Notes: generated by a model from the sequence alone, not told the origin. A DNA stretch of 64,000 nucleotides from CAZYME01 sp964648115 (GCA_964648115.1 CAZYME010000004.1:45516-109515), one strand, 5' to 3'. Shown: positions 1 to 8,939, counted from the stretch's first letter. Made by a program: numbers and translations.

Positions 1-312
1 GGAAACTCTCCAGGGAAATCTATAGAGGCTCTTGGAGTAATTCGCAGTCGATGTAAAACCCCCCCTGGTGATGAGGTACCCTATACAGATAGATCACAAG
101 CAAAAGCCCAACTGCAAACTGCTTTGGGGGAGCTTCAAGCCATATTAAGAGATCAAGGCGCATCAGCGGAAGATCGATTTAGGGTAAGCTGCCGTGCAGC
201 AAGGAGCGCGGGTAAATTTAAATCCCTTTTAAACGATAGTCAATTAGTTGCGTTTGAGAATGATCCGGAAGCACAATTAAATGCGATCCGAAGGCAGTTT
301 AGAACCACATAG
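1..312 (+). CDS. C-terminal end of an unrecognised protein (5' part outside window)
   Basis: An open frame runs from base 1 without a stop to TAG at 310-312 and encodes the last 103 residues of a longer protein whose start lies upstream. A TTG at 124 exists, but the frame is open well before it, so I do not treat it as the start. The fragment is hydrophilic and helical, with a short Ala/Arg-rich stretch (SCRAARSAGK). It lies on the other side of the tRNA-Arg fragment from the conjugative element, so it probably belongs to the chromosomal flank. I do not recognise a family. Confidence 0.5.
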   Translation, partial: GNSPGKSIEALGVIRSRCKTPPGDEVPYTDRSQAKAQLQTALGELQAILRDQGASAEDRFRVSCRAARSAGKFKSLLNDSQLVAFENDPEAQLNAIRRQFRTT

Positions 313-322
313 TAAATAATCC

Positions 323-414
323 TTAGGGCGTGTTTACAATTCATCCACATCGCCTACGTGCACGGACAAGCTGCGGCACGTAGGCGACGTGGATGAATTG
401 TAAACAGGCCCTAA
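323..414. repeat. Long palindromic repeat with 39-bp arms
   Basis: Left arm 323-361 and right arm 376-414 are reverse complements with about two mismatches, separated by a 14-base spacer. The arms begin and end with TTAGGGC/GCCCTAA. The structure would fold into a very stable hairpin about 10 bases after the stop of the preceding gene. It could be a dispersed REP/MITE-like element or act as a terminator; there is no clear T-run after it. Confidence 0.8.
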
Positions 415-485
415 TTTCAAACTATAGTGTGTCCAAGTGCTTAATTAATTCGCTGTACTGGGGGAGTGCTGCATCATTGGTCAAT

Positions 486-575
486 AGCAAGTAGGTTGGG
501 TCGAGACGCAACATGAGATCTAAATTGAAAGGAAATATCCAATGTCGGGTCTTGACCCGACCTACGCTTGCTGGG
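486..575. repeat. Imperfect inverted repeat in the chromosomal flank
   Basis: The segment around 486-507 (AGCAAG.TAGGTTGGGTCGAGAC) and the reverse complement of 548-575 share the core TAGGT(T/C)GGGTC(G/A)AGAC, giving a second palindromic unit about 70 bases after the first hairpin. The right arm also contains its own small GGGTC/GACCC dyad. It looks like a dispersed repeat rather than coding sequence. Confidence 0.55.
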
Positions 576-731
576 TGGGTGGTCAAATTATGAGACATTT
601 TTGCGTTATGCTCATCTTTCTAGTGAACACTTAAGGATGGCAGCCGAGAGGATCTACGACACATAGTGCCACAGTAATTTGGTTTTTATGTCACGGAGAA
701 AATGTAACTTACTGATTTTAATTCTAAAAAG

Positions 732-778
732 TGGCGCGCCAGGAAGGATTCGTACCTCCGACCCTCTGGTTCGTAGCC
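732..778 (-). other. 3' fragment of tRNA-Arg(ACG), probable attachment site (attL)
   Basis: Read on the minus strand, this gives the anticodon loop CTACGAA (anticodon ACG), the 3' anticodon stem, a variable loop, a T-stem GGAGG/CCTTC around the loop TACGAAT, a 3' acceptor strand CTGGCGC, discriminator G and CCA. The 5' half of the tRNA is missing: homology stops at 779. The T-loop starts TACGAAT instead of the usual TTCGAAT, so the copy is slightly degenerate. This is what an element inserted in the 3' end of tRNA-Arg leaves at its distal end; the intact tRNA should lie past the integrase to the right. Confidence 0.75.
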
Positions 779-932
779 TTGTGCTCAGTATTTAATATCG
801 TTTAAAATCAAGGCCTTGCGATGCATCAAAATCAGGAAAAACGGCCTAGAACTGCCTATTCCTGCGTAGGACAGTCACAGTTACGCCACGTTTTATGACA
901 CAGTTATGTGCGTGGATAATAAACATATTTTT

Positions 933-959
933 TTGTTCTTTCAAAAACACTTCTATACT
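933..959 (+). promoter_or_regulatory. Putative promoter of the first P-loop kinase-like gene
   Basis: A TTGTTC box (933-938) and TATACT (954-959) are 15 bases apart, followed by AAAGGA about 10 bases before the ATG at 991. The same arrangement (TTGTTC-14-TATAAT on the minus strand at 6143-6118) precedes the paralogue, so the promoter was duplicated with the gene. The spacing is shorter than ideal. Confidence 0.45.
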
Positions 960-990
960 TTAAGTGGGGAATTTTAAAGGACACTAGTTG

Positions 991-2040
991 ATGAAGATAG
1001 TATTATTATTAGGATCATCCAGTGCAGGAAAATCAACTCTCTGTGATGCGTTGGTTAGAGAGCATGGTTGGTATACGCATGGTGTTGACAAAGTCGGTGA
1101 GATACTTCAAACAGAGCAACTTCCTCTCTTATTAGAAAAACTGCGGGAACGGGGACTCATTGAGCGACTCTCCCCTTATATGAGTGAGTCAGCAATCACA
1201 ACGCTTGCCGGAACAGGACAGTTTGATCTTGTTCATGGTGGCATTCCTATTAAGCATCAATTTAATAGCCCAAATTTTCAGGGGCTTGAAACCATTTTAA
1301 ATCGGGCTGGGTTTGCGGATAAAGAGTTAAAGGATCTTACCCATTCACTTCGTGAAGTCGGGGAGGTATTTAAAACGTTGCCCCAGTCGTATGGTGTAGA
1401 TCGGATGCTGGATGATGTCTTCAGATTGCCTACAGGTGCCTCGGTTATTCTTGATCTAGTCCCACAGGTTGACGGTGATGCTAAAAGCTTGTTACACGAT
1501 TTTAAAGAAAAAATTCTTGAGCGTTCCCAAGCGGATGGCCGAACAATAGAATTCGCTACTGTTTTGGCTTTCTGCCCACCCAAAGCCTTAAGCAATCGTA
1601 TACAGCATCGAAATGAATCCGCAGTTATTTCAGGCGATCTAGGAAATAAAAGAGAAGGGATGTTTCCTTTCCTTCAACTTAGTCAGTTAATATCCACTGC
1701 AGAAACCGATGGCGCGCTTGATGAAGCTAGAACACTTTCCAAAATGCAGCTTCTATTGATTGCACTAAAGCACTTACCACCAGAAGTTGGGGAGGGTGAA
1801 ACTAAAAAAGCAAAAGCAATTTTTAAAGCTGGTGCACATGAGTATAGGGAACTAATGAAGCGATTTAAGCTATCAGAAGCAGGTAATGTTACTGTTTCAC
1901 CTAGAGAAGACCTAGACGCACATGCAGTGATAGATTTATCTAAAGATGCCTCACCAAGCGAATTGGCGAGGGAGCTTATTGTTAAAACCATGGATATTCC
2001 ACCCTTATCAACTATTACATCCCCCGGCAAATTTATGTAA
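991..2040 (+). CDS. P-loop NTPase / kinase-like protein, copy 1
   Basis: The 349-residue product begins with a beta strand and a Walker A loop, GSSSAGKST (residues 8-16), in the style of small-molecule kinases, zeta toxins and chloramphenicol phosphotransferase-like enzymes. HGGIPIKH near residue 80 may belong to the active site. The C-terminal 140 residues are charged and helical. ATG 991 is preferred over TTG 988 because AAAGGA sits at 976-981. A paralogue at 5038-6084 on the other strand shares the leader, a diverged N-terminal half and a nearly identical C-terminal half. It is a monocistronic cargo gene next to the attachment site. Substrate unknown. Confidence 0.75.
   Translation: MKIVLLLGSSSAGKSTLCDALVREHGWYTHGVDKVGEILQTEQLPLLLEKLRERGLIERLSPYMSESAITTLAGTGQFDLVHGGIPIKHQFNSPNFQGLETILNRAGFADKELKDLTHSLREVGEVFKTLPQSYGVDRMLDDVFRLPTGASVILDLVPQVDGDAKSLLHDFKEKILERSQADGRTIEFATVLAFCPPKALSNRIQHRNESAVISGDLGNKREGMFPFLQLSQLISTAETDGALDEARTLSKMQLLLIALKHLPPEVGEGETKKAKAIFKAGAHEYRELMKRFKLSEAGNVTVSPREDLDAHAVIDLSKDASPSELARELIVKTMDIPPLSTITSPGKFM
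1590..2015 (+). repeat. Inverted repeat, arm 1 (3' half of P-loop gene copy 1)
   Basis: About 420 bases of the 3' half of the first P-loop gene recur nearly unchanged, in reverse orientation, at about 5060-5485. The upstream halves of the two genes are much less similar, so the identity block is sharply bounded. This indicates recent gene conversion or a duplication followed by replacement of the 5' half. Confidence 0.85.
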
Positions 2041-2216
2041 AAAAGCATAAAAAAGTGTGGGGCAATTATATAAAACAAGGCTATGGAATTTTTGGGATAT
2101 TGGAAAATTTACCGTCAAATCACAACCTCTATTTTTTATTTGGTTTACACATGTGAATCACTCTGCAAATCAAAGCAATCAATGATTGCTATTGCTAATT
2201 ACGTGGCATGTGTGAC

Positions 2217-4064
2217 TTAGCACCCTTTATATCCATTTGCAGAGTGCAATAAGGTGGACGTTAAATCTTGAAATTGGTTTGCAACCCTGTTGGCCTCCAT
2301 CTGATTTTGCATAAAAAATGATGTGCCTAATGCACTTTGATGTGGTTGGCTCGGAAGTATACAAGGGCGTGATGCTTGAGGTTGAGCTGTATGTGAAAAA
2401 AATCGTAGCCCTTCATTATGAACGTATCCTGCTTGAGCTGGTGGTTGCCATTGTGCTTGGGATTGTAAATGAGAGAGGGGACTAGCTTCGTATGCAGGGT
2501 TACAAGCAACGCCTTCTTTTATGGCTTCTAAGCGTCTTACAGCGTCCTGAATACTATTCATTGGCTTTGTAGAAGGCCCCCTTTCTTCAGCAGGTTGAGA
2601 CAGGCGTTGAGTTAACCAACGATCACTTGAGAATAAGTCCGAATTACTTATTTGTGCTCTTTTTGGTGTTTGACGCGTTGCTACGGTTTCATTTGAAAGG
2701 GGAGTTGTTACTGTTGGATCAAATTGAGGTCGGAAAGGGACATGCTCATGATGCTCCGATTTTTTTTCTTCATTCTTTGCAGTGTTTCCTAATAAAAAAT
2801 GCTCTTTAAATCTAGCTGCAAAACCTGTTTTTGAAGCGTCATCTTCTGATGTAGAGCTCTCTAAGAAAGCACGACCCATAAGTGCTGTCCCCGCAATACC
2901 ACCTGATATTTTTTGTGGCAAAGAAAGAGGTGTTTTAGCATAACTAACTGTGGGATGACTATATTCCTCTTCAAGAAATGAAAGAATGAGTGGCTTATAT
3001 TTCCCAGGTGCCTCACTAAATCCATAGTCGTTAAATAGTTGCTCAGCCCATCGGCCCGGATCTGGGGTAAAAAGAAAATCTTTAGGCTTGAAATGACCTG
3101 AGCGAATGGTCAATTTTTCTAAATTTCCATAATTAAAATGCGCTTCACCCGCGCCATATACCCAACCTTCTTTTTCTAATTGATGAAGAATTTGACGCGT
3201 TATCTTCTGATTACTTAATGTTTCATAGAACCAATCAGCATTCGCTAACTCATGATGACGCAAAAAATGGCCAGAGCCTGGTTCTTTTAACGGGTCCATT
3301 GGTAAATCCCTCGATGCAATTTTTAATTTTTTATCTTTGCCATAAGTCCAGATATAACTATTTTCACCGGGTGTGGCTCGGATGTCTTCTACACTTAATA
3401 GCTCAAATTTGAGGGACGTTCGTGATATATCTTTCGCGATGAGAGGATGAAATCTTGCAACTCGAGGCGCACCAAATTCTTGATATGTTTTTACAGCCCC
3501 CTTAATGGCAGCGGTCCCTTTTAATAAAAAACCAGGCCCTAGAAAGACAGTAGATAGTTCGGCCAGTATTCCAGCTTTTTCAGGACCTGTCGCTTGCATA
3601 AAATGTTCAAAAGCACCCTCAATGGGTTGCATGCGTTGTTTTATTCGAAGTGCAGATTGTTGATACATTGTTGGATTGTTATCAAGGCACGCTTTTAACT
3701 CAGCAAAATCAGGATGTGCATTTGCCTGTTGAGCAACGATAATACCAATATCATAGGCAAGAAGGGGTAATTCATAAATAACATCATTACCCAGTTCTAC
3801 GCGCGATTCCATGCGATGAACTAAGTCGGTGTAAAGTGTAGGATTGTTACGTATGGCGGTTTCTGTTTCATTCAAATTAAAATGACTTAAATGAGCACAA
3901 ATAACCGCTGCATCAAATGCTGGATACACCACAGCATCCATGACGATTTCCCCCAAGTCCCTTAATCCCAATGCAATTCCTTCCGCGATAGCCTGAGGAT
4001 ACCCCCCTAATGGGGATTCTTTTTCCGCCGGGGTATCATCAAATAATCGAATCTTTAGCGGCAT
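2217..4064 (-). CDS. Unrecognised 615-residue protein, candidate secreted/effector-like cargo
   Basis: A single long frame encodes a soluble protein. Residues 1-180 are helical with two similar units ending in NNPTLY and NNPTMY (about 80 and 130), so there may be an internal repeat. A small hydrophobic segment lies near 165-185 (ELSTVFLGPGFLLKGTAAIKG). Residues 230-370 hold a compact region with conserved-looking RHHELANADWFYETL and DPGRWAEQLFNDYGF. The tail from about 430 is polar and rich in Pro, Gln and Ser. It lies between the two inverted P-loop kinase copies. No family recognised; the layout (folded core plus disordered tail) would suit a secreted protein, but this is inference. Confidence 0.7.
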   Translation of the reverse strand: MPLKIRLFDDTPAEKESPLGGYPQAIAEGIALGLRDLGEIVMDAVVYPAFDAAVICAHLSHFNLNETETAIRNNPTLYTDLVHRMESRVELGNDVIYELPLLAYDIGIIVAQQANAHPDFAELKACLDNNPTMYQQSALRIKQRMQPIEGAFEHFMQATGPEKAGILAELSTVFLGPGFLLKGTAAIKGAVKTYQEFGAPRVARFHPLIAKDISRTSLKFELLSVEDIRATPGENSYIWTYGKDKKLKIASRDLPMDPLKEPGSGHFLRHHELANADWFYETLSNQKITRQILHQLEKEGWVYGAGEAHFNYGNLEKLTIRSGHFKPKDFLFTPDPGRWAEQLFNDYGFSEAPGKYKPLILSFLEEEYSHPTVSYAKTPLSLPQKISGGIAGTALMGRAFLESSTSEDDASKTGFAARFKEHFLLGNTAKNEEKKSEHHEHVPFRPQFDPTVTTPLSNETVATRQTPKRAQISNSDLFSSDRWLTQRLSQPAEERGPSTKPMNSIQDAVRRLEAIKEGVACNPAYEASPLSHLQSQAQWQPPAQAGYVHNEGLRFFSHTAQPQASRPCILPSQPHQSALGTSFFMQNQMEANRVANQFQDLTSTLLHSANGYKGC

Positions 4065-4350
4065 AATACCCCCTCATTCACAATAAATTCCCAGGTGAAT
4101 ATAAAAATGGCATTATTTCAATTGATTAAATTAAAATCAAGCCCTAACGGTTTCCAAAATAAAATGAGTCTGGACAAGCACTATTACGATTTCTTAGAGA
4201 TGCTGTATTTTATTTTTTACGTAGAGAGTTCATCTCGTAAAGCTGTTACGGGTAACAGATATACTAATTCCTGCCTACAACTGCGTGAAACAGCAGGGGT
4301 TATATTACACTTTGTTACAAATCTGCTACACATCTTTTTCGATACAAACG

Positions 4351-4815
4351 TTAGGACTCAGATAGTTTTTTTTCCATGATAATAGTTCTTTCTTCCCCAT
4401 AGTACTCATTGCGTAACGCGCTATACCCAAGCTTTTGGTAAAATCCTTCAGCAGTAATTGAAGAAGAAACTGTCAAGCAGGAAATATTTTTTTTACGTGC
4501 GACTTCTTCCAAATAGTGCATTAATAATGACCCTGCTTTTTTACCTTGCTTACTGGGTAATACAAAAACTGATCGTACTAAGTCTCCTTCAAGACTCGCT
4601 GTACCAATAATATGGTCTTTTTCCATTAAGACAAAAATTTTTCTCTGTTTCATTTTCGCCGCTATTTGTTCTGCAGAGAAATTTGTGATCACTGCATTGA
4701 TCACTCTCTCCGAGTAATCCTTTGTGTTTACCTCTTTGAGTGTTTGAATGATAACGCGACTGATTGCTTCGGCATCAGCAAGTACTGCTTTTCGTATATA
4801 TAAATTGGTCATCAT
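4351..4815 (-). CDS. GNAT-family N-acetyltransferase
   Basis: This 154-residue protein has a single GNAT fold: the N-terminal strand LYIRKAVLADAEAISRVI, the central strand pair HIIGTASLEGDLVRSVFVLPSKQGKKAGSLLMHYLEEVA carrying the acetyl-CoA loop (QGKKAG, variant of Q/RxxGxG/A), and the C-terminal GFYQKLGY motif. GNAT enzymes transfer acetyl from acetyl-CoA to amines; the substrate cannot be read here. The first codons are ATG ATG, and either could be used. It lies between the unknown 615-residue gene and the second P-loop kinase copy. Confidence 0.85.
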   Translation of the reverse strand: MMTNLYIRKAVLADAEAISRVIIQTLKEVNTKDYSERVINAVITNFSAEQIAAKMKQRKIFVLMEKDHIIGTASLEGDLVRSVFVLPSKQGKKAGSLLMHYLEEVARKKNISCLTVSSSITAEGFYQKLGYSALRNEYYGEERTIIMEKKLSES

Positions 4816-5037
4816 TCTATTTTTCTCTTTCTTTCAGGTATTCATAATGTGCTGGCTTTGAAATACCCCTCACTCACCGATCGGCCACCAGGCCATTGGT
4901 TCCTAGTATATAATTAAAACGATTAGGCTTCCTTTTTTCCTTCAACAGATTCAGTGGGAGCTATATCGCCTTTTTATTCTTTTGTGCTATTAGCATATGC
5001 TCCACACAGTACACGCGTTTTGTCCATCGACATGTGC

Positions 5038-6084
5038 CTACATAGTTTTACCGGAGGATATAGTCGATAGGGGTGGAATATCCATGGTTTTAACAATAAG
5101 CTCCCTCGCCAATTCGCTTGGTGAGGCATCTTTAGATAAATCTATCACTGCATGTGCGTCTAGGTCTTCTCTAGGTGAAACAGTAACATTACCTGCTTCT
5201 GATAGCTTAAATCGCTTCATTAGTTCCCTATACTCATGTGCACCAGCTTTAAAAATTGCTTTTGCTTTTTTAGTTTCACCCTCCCCAACTTCTGGTGGTA
5301 AGTGCTTTAGTGCAATCAATAGAAGCTGCATTTTGGAAAGTGTTCTAGCTTCATCAAGCGCGCCATCGGTTTCTGCGGCAGATATTAACTGACTAAGTTG
5401 AAGGAAAGGATACATCCCTTCTCTTTTGTTCCTTAGATCGCCTGAAATAACCGCAGATTCATTTCGATGCTGAATACGATCGCTTAAGACTTTGGGGGTA
5501 GAGAAAGCTAGAACAGCAGCGTACTCTATTTCGCGACCATCTGCCTTTGCCCGCTCAAAAATCTGTTCTTTAAAAGCATGTAGCATACCGTTAACATCAT
5601 GGTCAATCGGTGGAACCTCATCAAGAATAACCGAGGCATCTGGAGGCAATTTGAAGAGATAATCCAGCATTAGATCAAAACCATTTGGCATAGGAACGGC
5701 CTTATACACATCCACAACCTCACGAAGTGAATGGGTAAGCTCCTCTAACTCTTTACCCTCAAACCCAGCCCGACTTAAAATAGTTTCAAGCCCCTGTAAA
5801 TCAGGGAGCTTAAATTGATGATTAATAGAAATATCACCATGAACAAGATTAAACTGCCCCGTTGTGACAAACGCTATGAGAGCTGAGTCATTCATATAAG
5901 ACGAAAGCCGCTCAACAAGCCCCCGCTCCCGTAATTTTTCTAATAAGAGAGGGCCTCTCTCTTTTTCAAGTATATCACCAACATACTCACTGCCATGTGT
6001 ATACCAACCATGTTCTTTTACCAAAGCATTGCAGAGCGTTGATTTTCCTGTACTGGATGCCCCCACCAATAGTACTATTTTCAT
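5038..6084 (-). CDS. P-loop NTPase / kinase-like protein, copy 2
   Basis: The 348-residue product is a paralogue of the gene at 991-2040. Walker A reads GASSTGKST (residues 8-16). The N-terminal 200 residues are clearly diverged from copy 1, but from about residue 210 to the end the two proteins differ at only a few positions, and the DNA is nearly identical over roughly 400 bases. The ATG at 6084 has AAGAGGA 10-15 bases upstream, and the -10/-35 region resembles that of copy 1. The inverted arrangement could support inversion of the 2-5 kb segment. Confidence 0.75.
   Translation of the reverse strand: MKIVLLVGASSTGKSTLCNALVKEHGWYTHGSEYVGDILEKERGPLLLEKLRERGLVERLSSYMNDSALIAFVTTGQFNLVHGDISINHQFKLPDLQGLETILSRAGFEGKELEELTHSLREVVDVYKAVPMPNGFDLMLDYLFKLPPDASVILDEVPPIDHDVNGMLHAFKEQIFERAKADGREIEYAAVLAFSTPKVLSDRIQHRNESAVISGDLRNKREGMYPFLQLSQLISAAETDGALDEARTLSKMQLLLIALKHLPPEVGEGETKKAKAIFKAGAHEYRELMKRFKLSEAGNVTVSPREDLDAHAVIDLSKDASPSELARELIVKTMDIPPLSTISSGKTM
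5060..5485 (-). repeat. Inverted repeat, arm 2 (3' half of P-loop gene copy 2)
   Basis: Reverse-complement partner of 1590-2015; the few mismatches concentrate at the 5' edge of the block. The arms enclose the 615-residue gene and one GNAT gene, so homologous recombination between them would invert a segment of about 3 kb. Confidence 0.85.
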
Positions 6085-6187
6085 TAACTAGTTTTCCTCT
6101 TAAAATGTACCTTTAAATTATAGATGAGTTTTTGAAAGAACAAAAAATACCAATATTGAGTAATTTTTATATATCACGTGCTTAACA

Positions 6188-6238
6188 AAAGCCCAATATT
6201 TTTAATATTTGTTATGGTGGGATGATTAATGAGCATTT
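6188..6238. pseudogene. 50-base ghost copy of a GNAT gene segment
   Basis: This stretch upstream of the esterase matches 7630-7680, an internal part of the GNAT gene at 7538-7954, with only a few mismatches. It has no start or stop context and cannot be a gene. It is best explained as a remnant of a second GNAT copy that was mostly deleted, or as a recombination scar. Confidence 0.7.
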
Positions 6239-6331
6239 AATAATCATCAGAATTTAGGACATTGTGCTTATAGACATATCTGGTTTGTCAACATAAAATA
6301 CACTTAGTTTAATTAATTGATTTTTTCTAAT

Positions 6332-7228
6332 ATGGGTTATTTTCTAAGACTACTTCCCTATTGGGTTGCAATAGTTCTTACAGCGATATCATCAACTTCT
6401 TTTGCGCGAGCAGATAGTCATGCGAAAGAAGTTGAAAGATACGATGCTGTTGTATTATCGAATACACAAGTACATAAAATACATTCCAAATTAAACGGCT
6501 ATGACTATAAGCTTTATATTAATCTCCCCGCCAGCTACTTTAGTAATAACAATGGAAAATCTTATCCAACTGTGTATTTGCTTGATGCAGACTATAGTTT
6601 TGCATTGACAAAGCAAGTCGCTGAGCATCTTATGGATAGAGATAGAGTAAAAGAGTTTGTCATTGTAGGCATAGCTTATGATGGTCCATTAAACTACAAA
6701 TTGAATCGTACTAGAGATTACACTCCTTCACAGGTTCTTCTTGATATTGGATATGGACTAGAATTTCAAAAATACTCTGGGGGTGCCGATAAATTTTATC
6801 AGTTTTTAAACAATGAATTGATCCCTTATATCAGTAAAACATTTCCTGTAAATGATGATCGCGCGATTGTAGGGCACTCGTATGGAGGATTATTTGCTAG
6901 CTATGGGTTGATTCATTATCCTTCTGTTTTTAATAAAGCAATTATCGTTAGCCCCTCTTTATGGTATGACAATGGATTGATATTAAAACAGGCTAAATCT
7001 AAAAATAATTTTAATTATTCAATACTACACAGGGTCTATCTTGCTGTGGGAGAGCACGAAAATCTTCATTATAAAATGGTTGATGATTTGAAACTATTTT
7101 CAGAAATAATCCAAAATAAATCTCACACCAACCTTGAGTTTGATATCGATATAACAACGAATCTCGACCATGATACTATTTTTCCAACGGCTCTTACTAA
7201 AGGTTTGATGTATCTTTTTAGACAATAA
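6332..7228 (+). CDS. Secreted alpha/beta-hydrolase, esterase D / siderophore-esterase-like
   Basis: A 298-residue protein with an N-terminal signal peptide (YFLRLLPYWVAIVLTAISSTSFARA, likely cut after SFA) and an esterase domain of the Esterase D/Fes/IroE type: YKLYINLPASY, YPTVYLLDADYSF, the nucleophile elbow GHSYGG near residue 182 and a late His in LDHDTIFPTAL. This family includes ferric-enterobactin/bacillibactin esterases and general carboxylesterases, so a periplasmic ester hydrolase is the safest call. ATG 6332 is preferred to TTG 6317 because it begins the signal peptide, but no strong ribosome site is visible. Confidence 0.8.
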   Translation: MGYFLRLLPYWVAIVLTAISSTSFARADSHAKEVERYDAVVLSNTQVHKIHSKLNGYDYKLYINLPASYFSNNNGKSYPTVYLLDADYSFALTKQVAEHLMDRDRVKEFVIVGIAYDGPLNYKLNRTRDYTPSQVLLDIGYGLEFQKYSGGADKFYQFLNNELIPYISKTFPVNDDRAIVGHSYGGLFASYGLIHYPSVFNKAIIVSPSLWYDNGLILKQAKSKNNFNYSILHRVYLAVGEHENLHYKMVDDLKLFSEIIQNKSHTNLEFDIDITTNLDHDTIFPTALTKGLMYLFRQ

Positions 7229-7537
7229 GTATTCAAAGTAGAGGTCAAGGGGCCAATATAAATCAATGTTTGAGTATAAAAACAGATTTGACCCATGGAT
7301 GATGTAATGATTGGCTACGCAACATTGCCTGCAAAAATGTTTTTTTATCCTCGAGATTTGGTTCACGAAGAGTAATAGGATTCATAATGTGAGCCCTTTG
7401 GAGTTTTTAAACAACAAATATGATTTCAAGATGGATGTGTGATAATCATTTGATCTTATTGGTCTAAATTAATTCAAAAAAGCCATGATCATATAGTGAC
7501 CATTTGATTTGGCTCCCTACATATCAACTAGATGAAG
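7229..7537. other. 309-base intergenic stretch
   Basis: No gene of convincing length is present. A short frame beginning ATGATTGGCTACGC near 7305 gives only about 22 residues before a stop and could be a gene remnant. The stretch lies between convergent genes (esterase plus, GNAT minus). I see no clear terminator. Confidence 0.4.
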
Positions 7538-7954
7538 CTACTCTTTTTGTAATCTCATGGAAATTGACTTCCCATAATCCTCAGTAAATCCAAATTGATT
7601 ATAAAATGACATCATTTCTTTGCGACAAACAAGCTCAATATTTTTAATATTTGTCATGGTGGGATGATTAATGATTATTTCAATTAATTGCTTTCCAAGA
7701 CCTTGCCCACGATAGTTTTCATGGACGATAACATCGTAAATGTAGGAAAATTGAAAGTAGTCGGTAAGAACCCTCGAAAAAGCAATAAGTTGGTTATTAT
7801 TTTCGGCAACTATTCCTACATAAAAGGAAGAGTTAGATAGGATAATTTCTACATCTTCCGCGGTCCTTTCACAAGACCACCAAACATCATGATATAGCGA
7901 CAATAGATCTTTTTTATGTTTTTCGTCGAATAGTTGAGTGACTTTTGTTTTCAC
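7538..7954 (-). CDS. GNAT-family N-acetyltransferase
   Basis: A 138-residue single-domain GNAT with the hallmark acetyl-CoA loop NYRGQGLGKQLIEIII after the strand YIYDVIVHE, followed by a C-terminal MSFYNQFGFTEDYG motif. The N terminus carries DVWWSCERTAEDVEIILSNS, typical of small GNATs near the YhbS/ElaA-like groups. Substrate unknown. Part of its sequence recurs as a ghost at 6188-6238. Confidence 0.85.
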   Translation of the reverse strand: MKTKVTQLFDEKHKKDLLSLYHDVWWSCERTAEDVEIILSNSSFYVGIVAENNNQLIAFSRVLTDYFQFSYIYDVIVHENYRGQGLGKQLIEIIINHPTMTNIKNIELVCRKEMMSFYNQFGFTEDYGKSISMRLQKE

Positions 7955-8018
7955 CAGAAAATCCGGTATTTATAGATTGCCCTTGATTCCAATCATATCC
8001 ACTGGTCATTATCAGGGG

Positions 8019-8939
8019 TTAATGTAACTTTTCTTTGATTTTTTCTAACTCAGATATGGAAAGTTCTGTAACCCTGGCAACAAGTTGTATGTCCTTTGTT
8101 TCTTTAAGAAGTTTTTGCGCAATCTCAATCTTGGCTTCTTTTCTCAATCTTTCAGCAATAGTCATAATATCATCCTCAGCTCTTGGAGAAATTTCTTCGC
8201 CAGCGATACGAGCAAACACGTCAATTGGTGCGTCATATGTGTAAACATTTTCAATGTACGTATACAATGATAGCACAAATTGGTTCTGCTCTTCCATGTA
8301 GAACATGCGGATATTAGGAGCAATCTTTTGCAACAAATTTCTAAGATCATTAGTTTTTCTATTGGCCAATATATACTCAAGTGTTGCGGCCCACGGATGA
8401 GTTTTAAGTTGCTCATCTGTGACACCACCAGCCCATACGTTAATCATCGGTTGTATTAGGCATTGATGAACCATATCTGCATTATCCTTTGCTAAATCTG
8501 CAAGAGATAGAGGACCATCATAAGGCTTTGGTCCGGTATAGAAGTGTAGGTCGATGATTGGCGGAAGTTTTGTCTGGGGTTCATTTTTTTGAGTTTCAAG
8601 ATATGCAGCCCAAATATCGCTTTTGTAGGATAGTCTTCTTGTCGGCATCGTATGATCTGCTTGTGACTGTTGCTCAACTAAAATATAAATCAACAAGTCA
8701 TCTTGACCAATTTTAACTTTGAAAAGGGCATCTACTTGAGATCGACTCAATTTTTCATCAACAAAGGTTTCAGGTAAAGTCTCCAGGGTTTCATAATTGA
8801 TTTTATTTTGAATATCATTAGGTAAATGCATCATAAGAAACTCTTTTGCAATAGCTGGTATTTGCATAGATTTTTTAAAGAGTTTGTCATGAGGTGTGTT
8901 AATTTGTGAGTTTTTTACTTTCTTGATCTGCTTCACCAT
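8019..8939 (-). CDS. Rpn-family putative nuclease (PD-(D/E)XK transposase-like)
   Basis: The 306-residue product starts with the family signature HDKLFKKSMQIPAIAKEFLMMHLP and continues with DEKLSRSQVDALFKVKIGQDDLLIYILVEQQSQ, matching the PD-(D/E)XK nuclease core (D, then E and Q in LVEQQ). Rpn proteins are RecA-independent recombination-promoting DNA endonucleases. The C-terminal part (ETKDIQLVARVTELSISELEKIKEKL) is the usual helical tail. ATG 8939 is chosen over the upstream TTG at 8969. The gene follows the PrpA-like repressor by a few dozen bases on the same strand, so the two probably form an operon. Confidence 0.85.
   Translation of the reverse strand: MVKQIKKVKNSQINTPHDKLFKKSMQIPAIAKEFLMMHLPNDIQNKINYETLETLPETFVDEKLSRSQVDALFKVKIGQDDLLIYILVEQQSQADHTMPTRRLSYKSDIWAAYLETQKNEPQTKLPPIIDLHFYTGPKPYDGPLSLADLAKDNADMVHQCLIQPMINVWAGGVTDEQLKTHPWAATLEYILANRKTNDLRNLLQKIAPNIRMFYMEEQNQFVLSLYTYIENVYTYDAPIDVFARIAGEEISPRAEDDIMTIAERLRKEAKIEIAQKLLKETKDIQLVARVTELSISELEKIKEKLH

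Larger units (their letters stand above)
313..990. other. 678-base gene-poor boundary between flank and element
   Basis: No convincing coding frame is present. The stretch holds the 39-bp-arm hairpin (323-414), a second inverted repeat (486-575), the tRNA-Arg 3' fragment (732-778) and the promoter of the first cargo gene (about 933-959). From 779 rightward the sequence should be element DNA; I see nothing recognisable at 779-930. Confidence 0.6.

Noticed and set aside
4095..4379. Possible 94-residue gene upstream of the GNAT gene
   Set aside because: It overlaps the GNAT 3' end, is A/T-rich with no family features and has no ribosome site; probably chance.
4997..5392. Plus-strand open frame of about 130 codons, with a mirror copy at 1683-2078 on the minus strand
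   Set aside because: Both are antisense shadows of the same 3' half of the paired P-loop genes; their similarity follows from the DNA repeat, and neither has a ribosome site.
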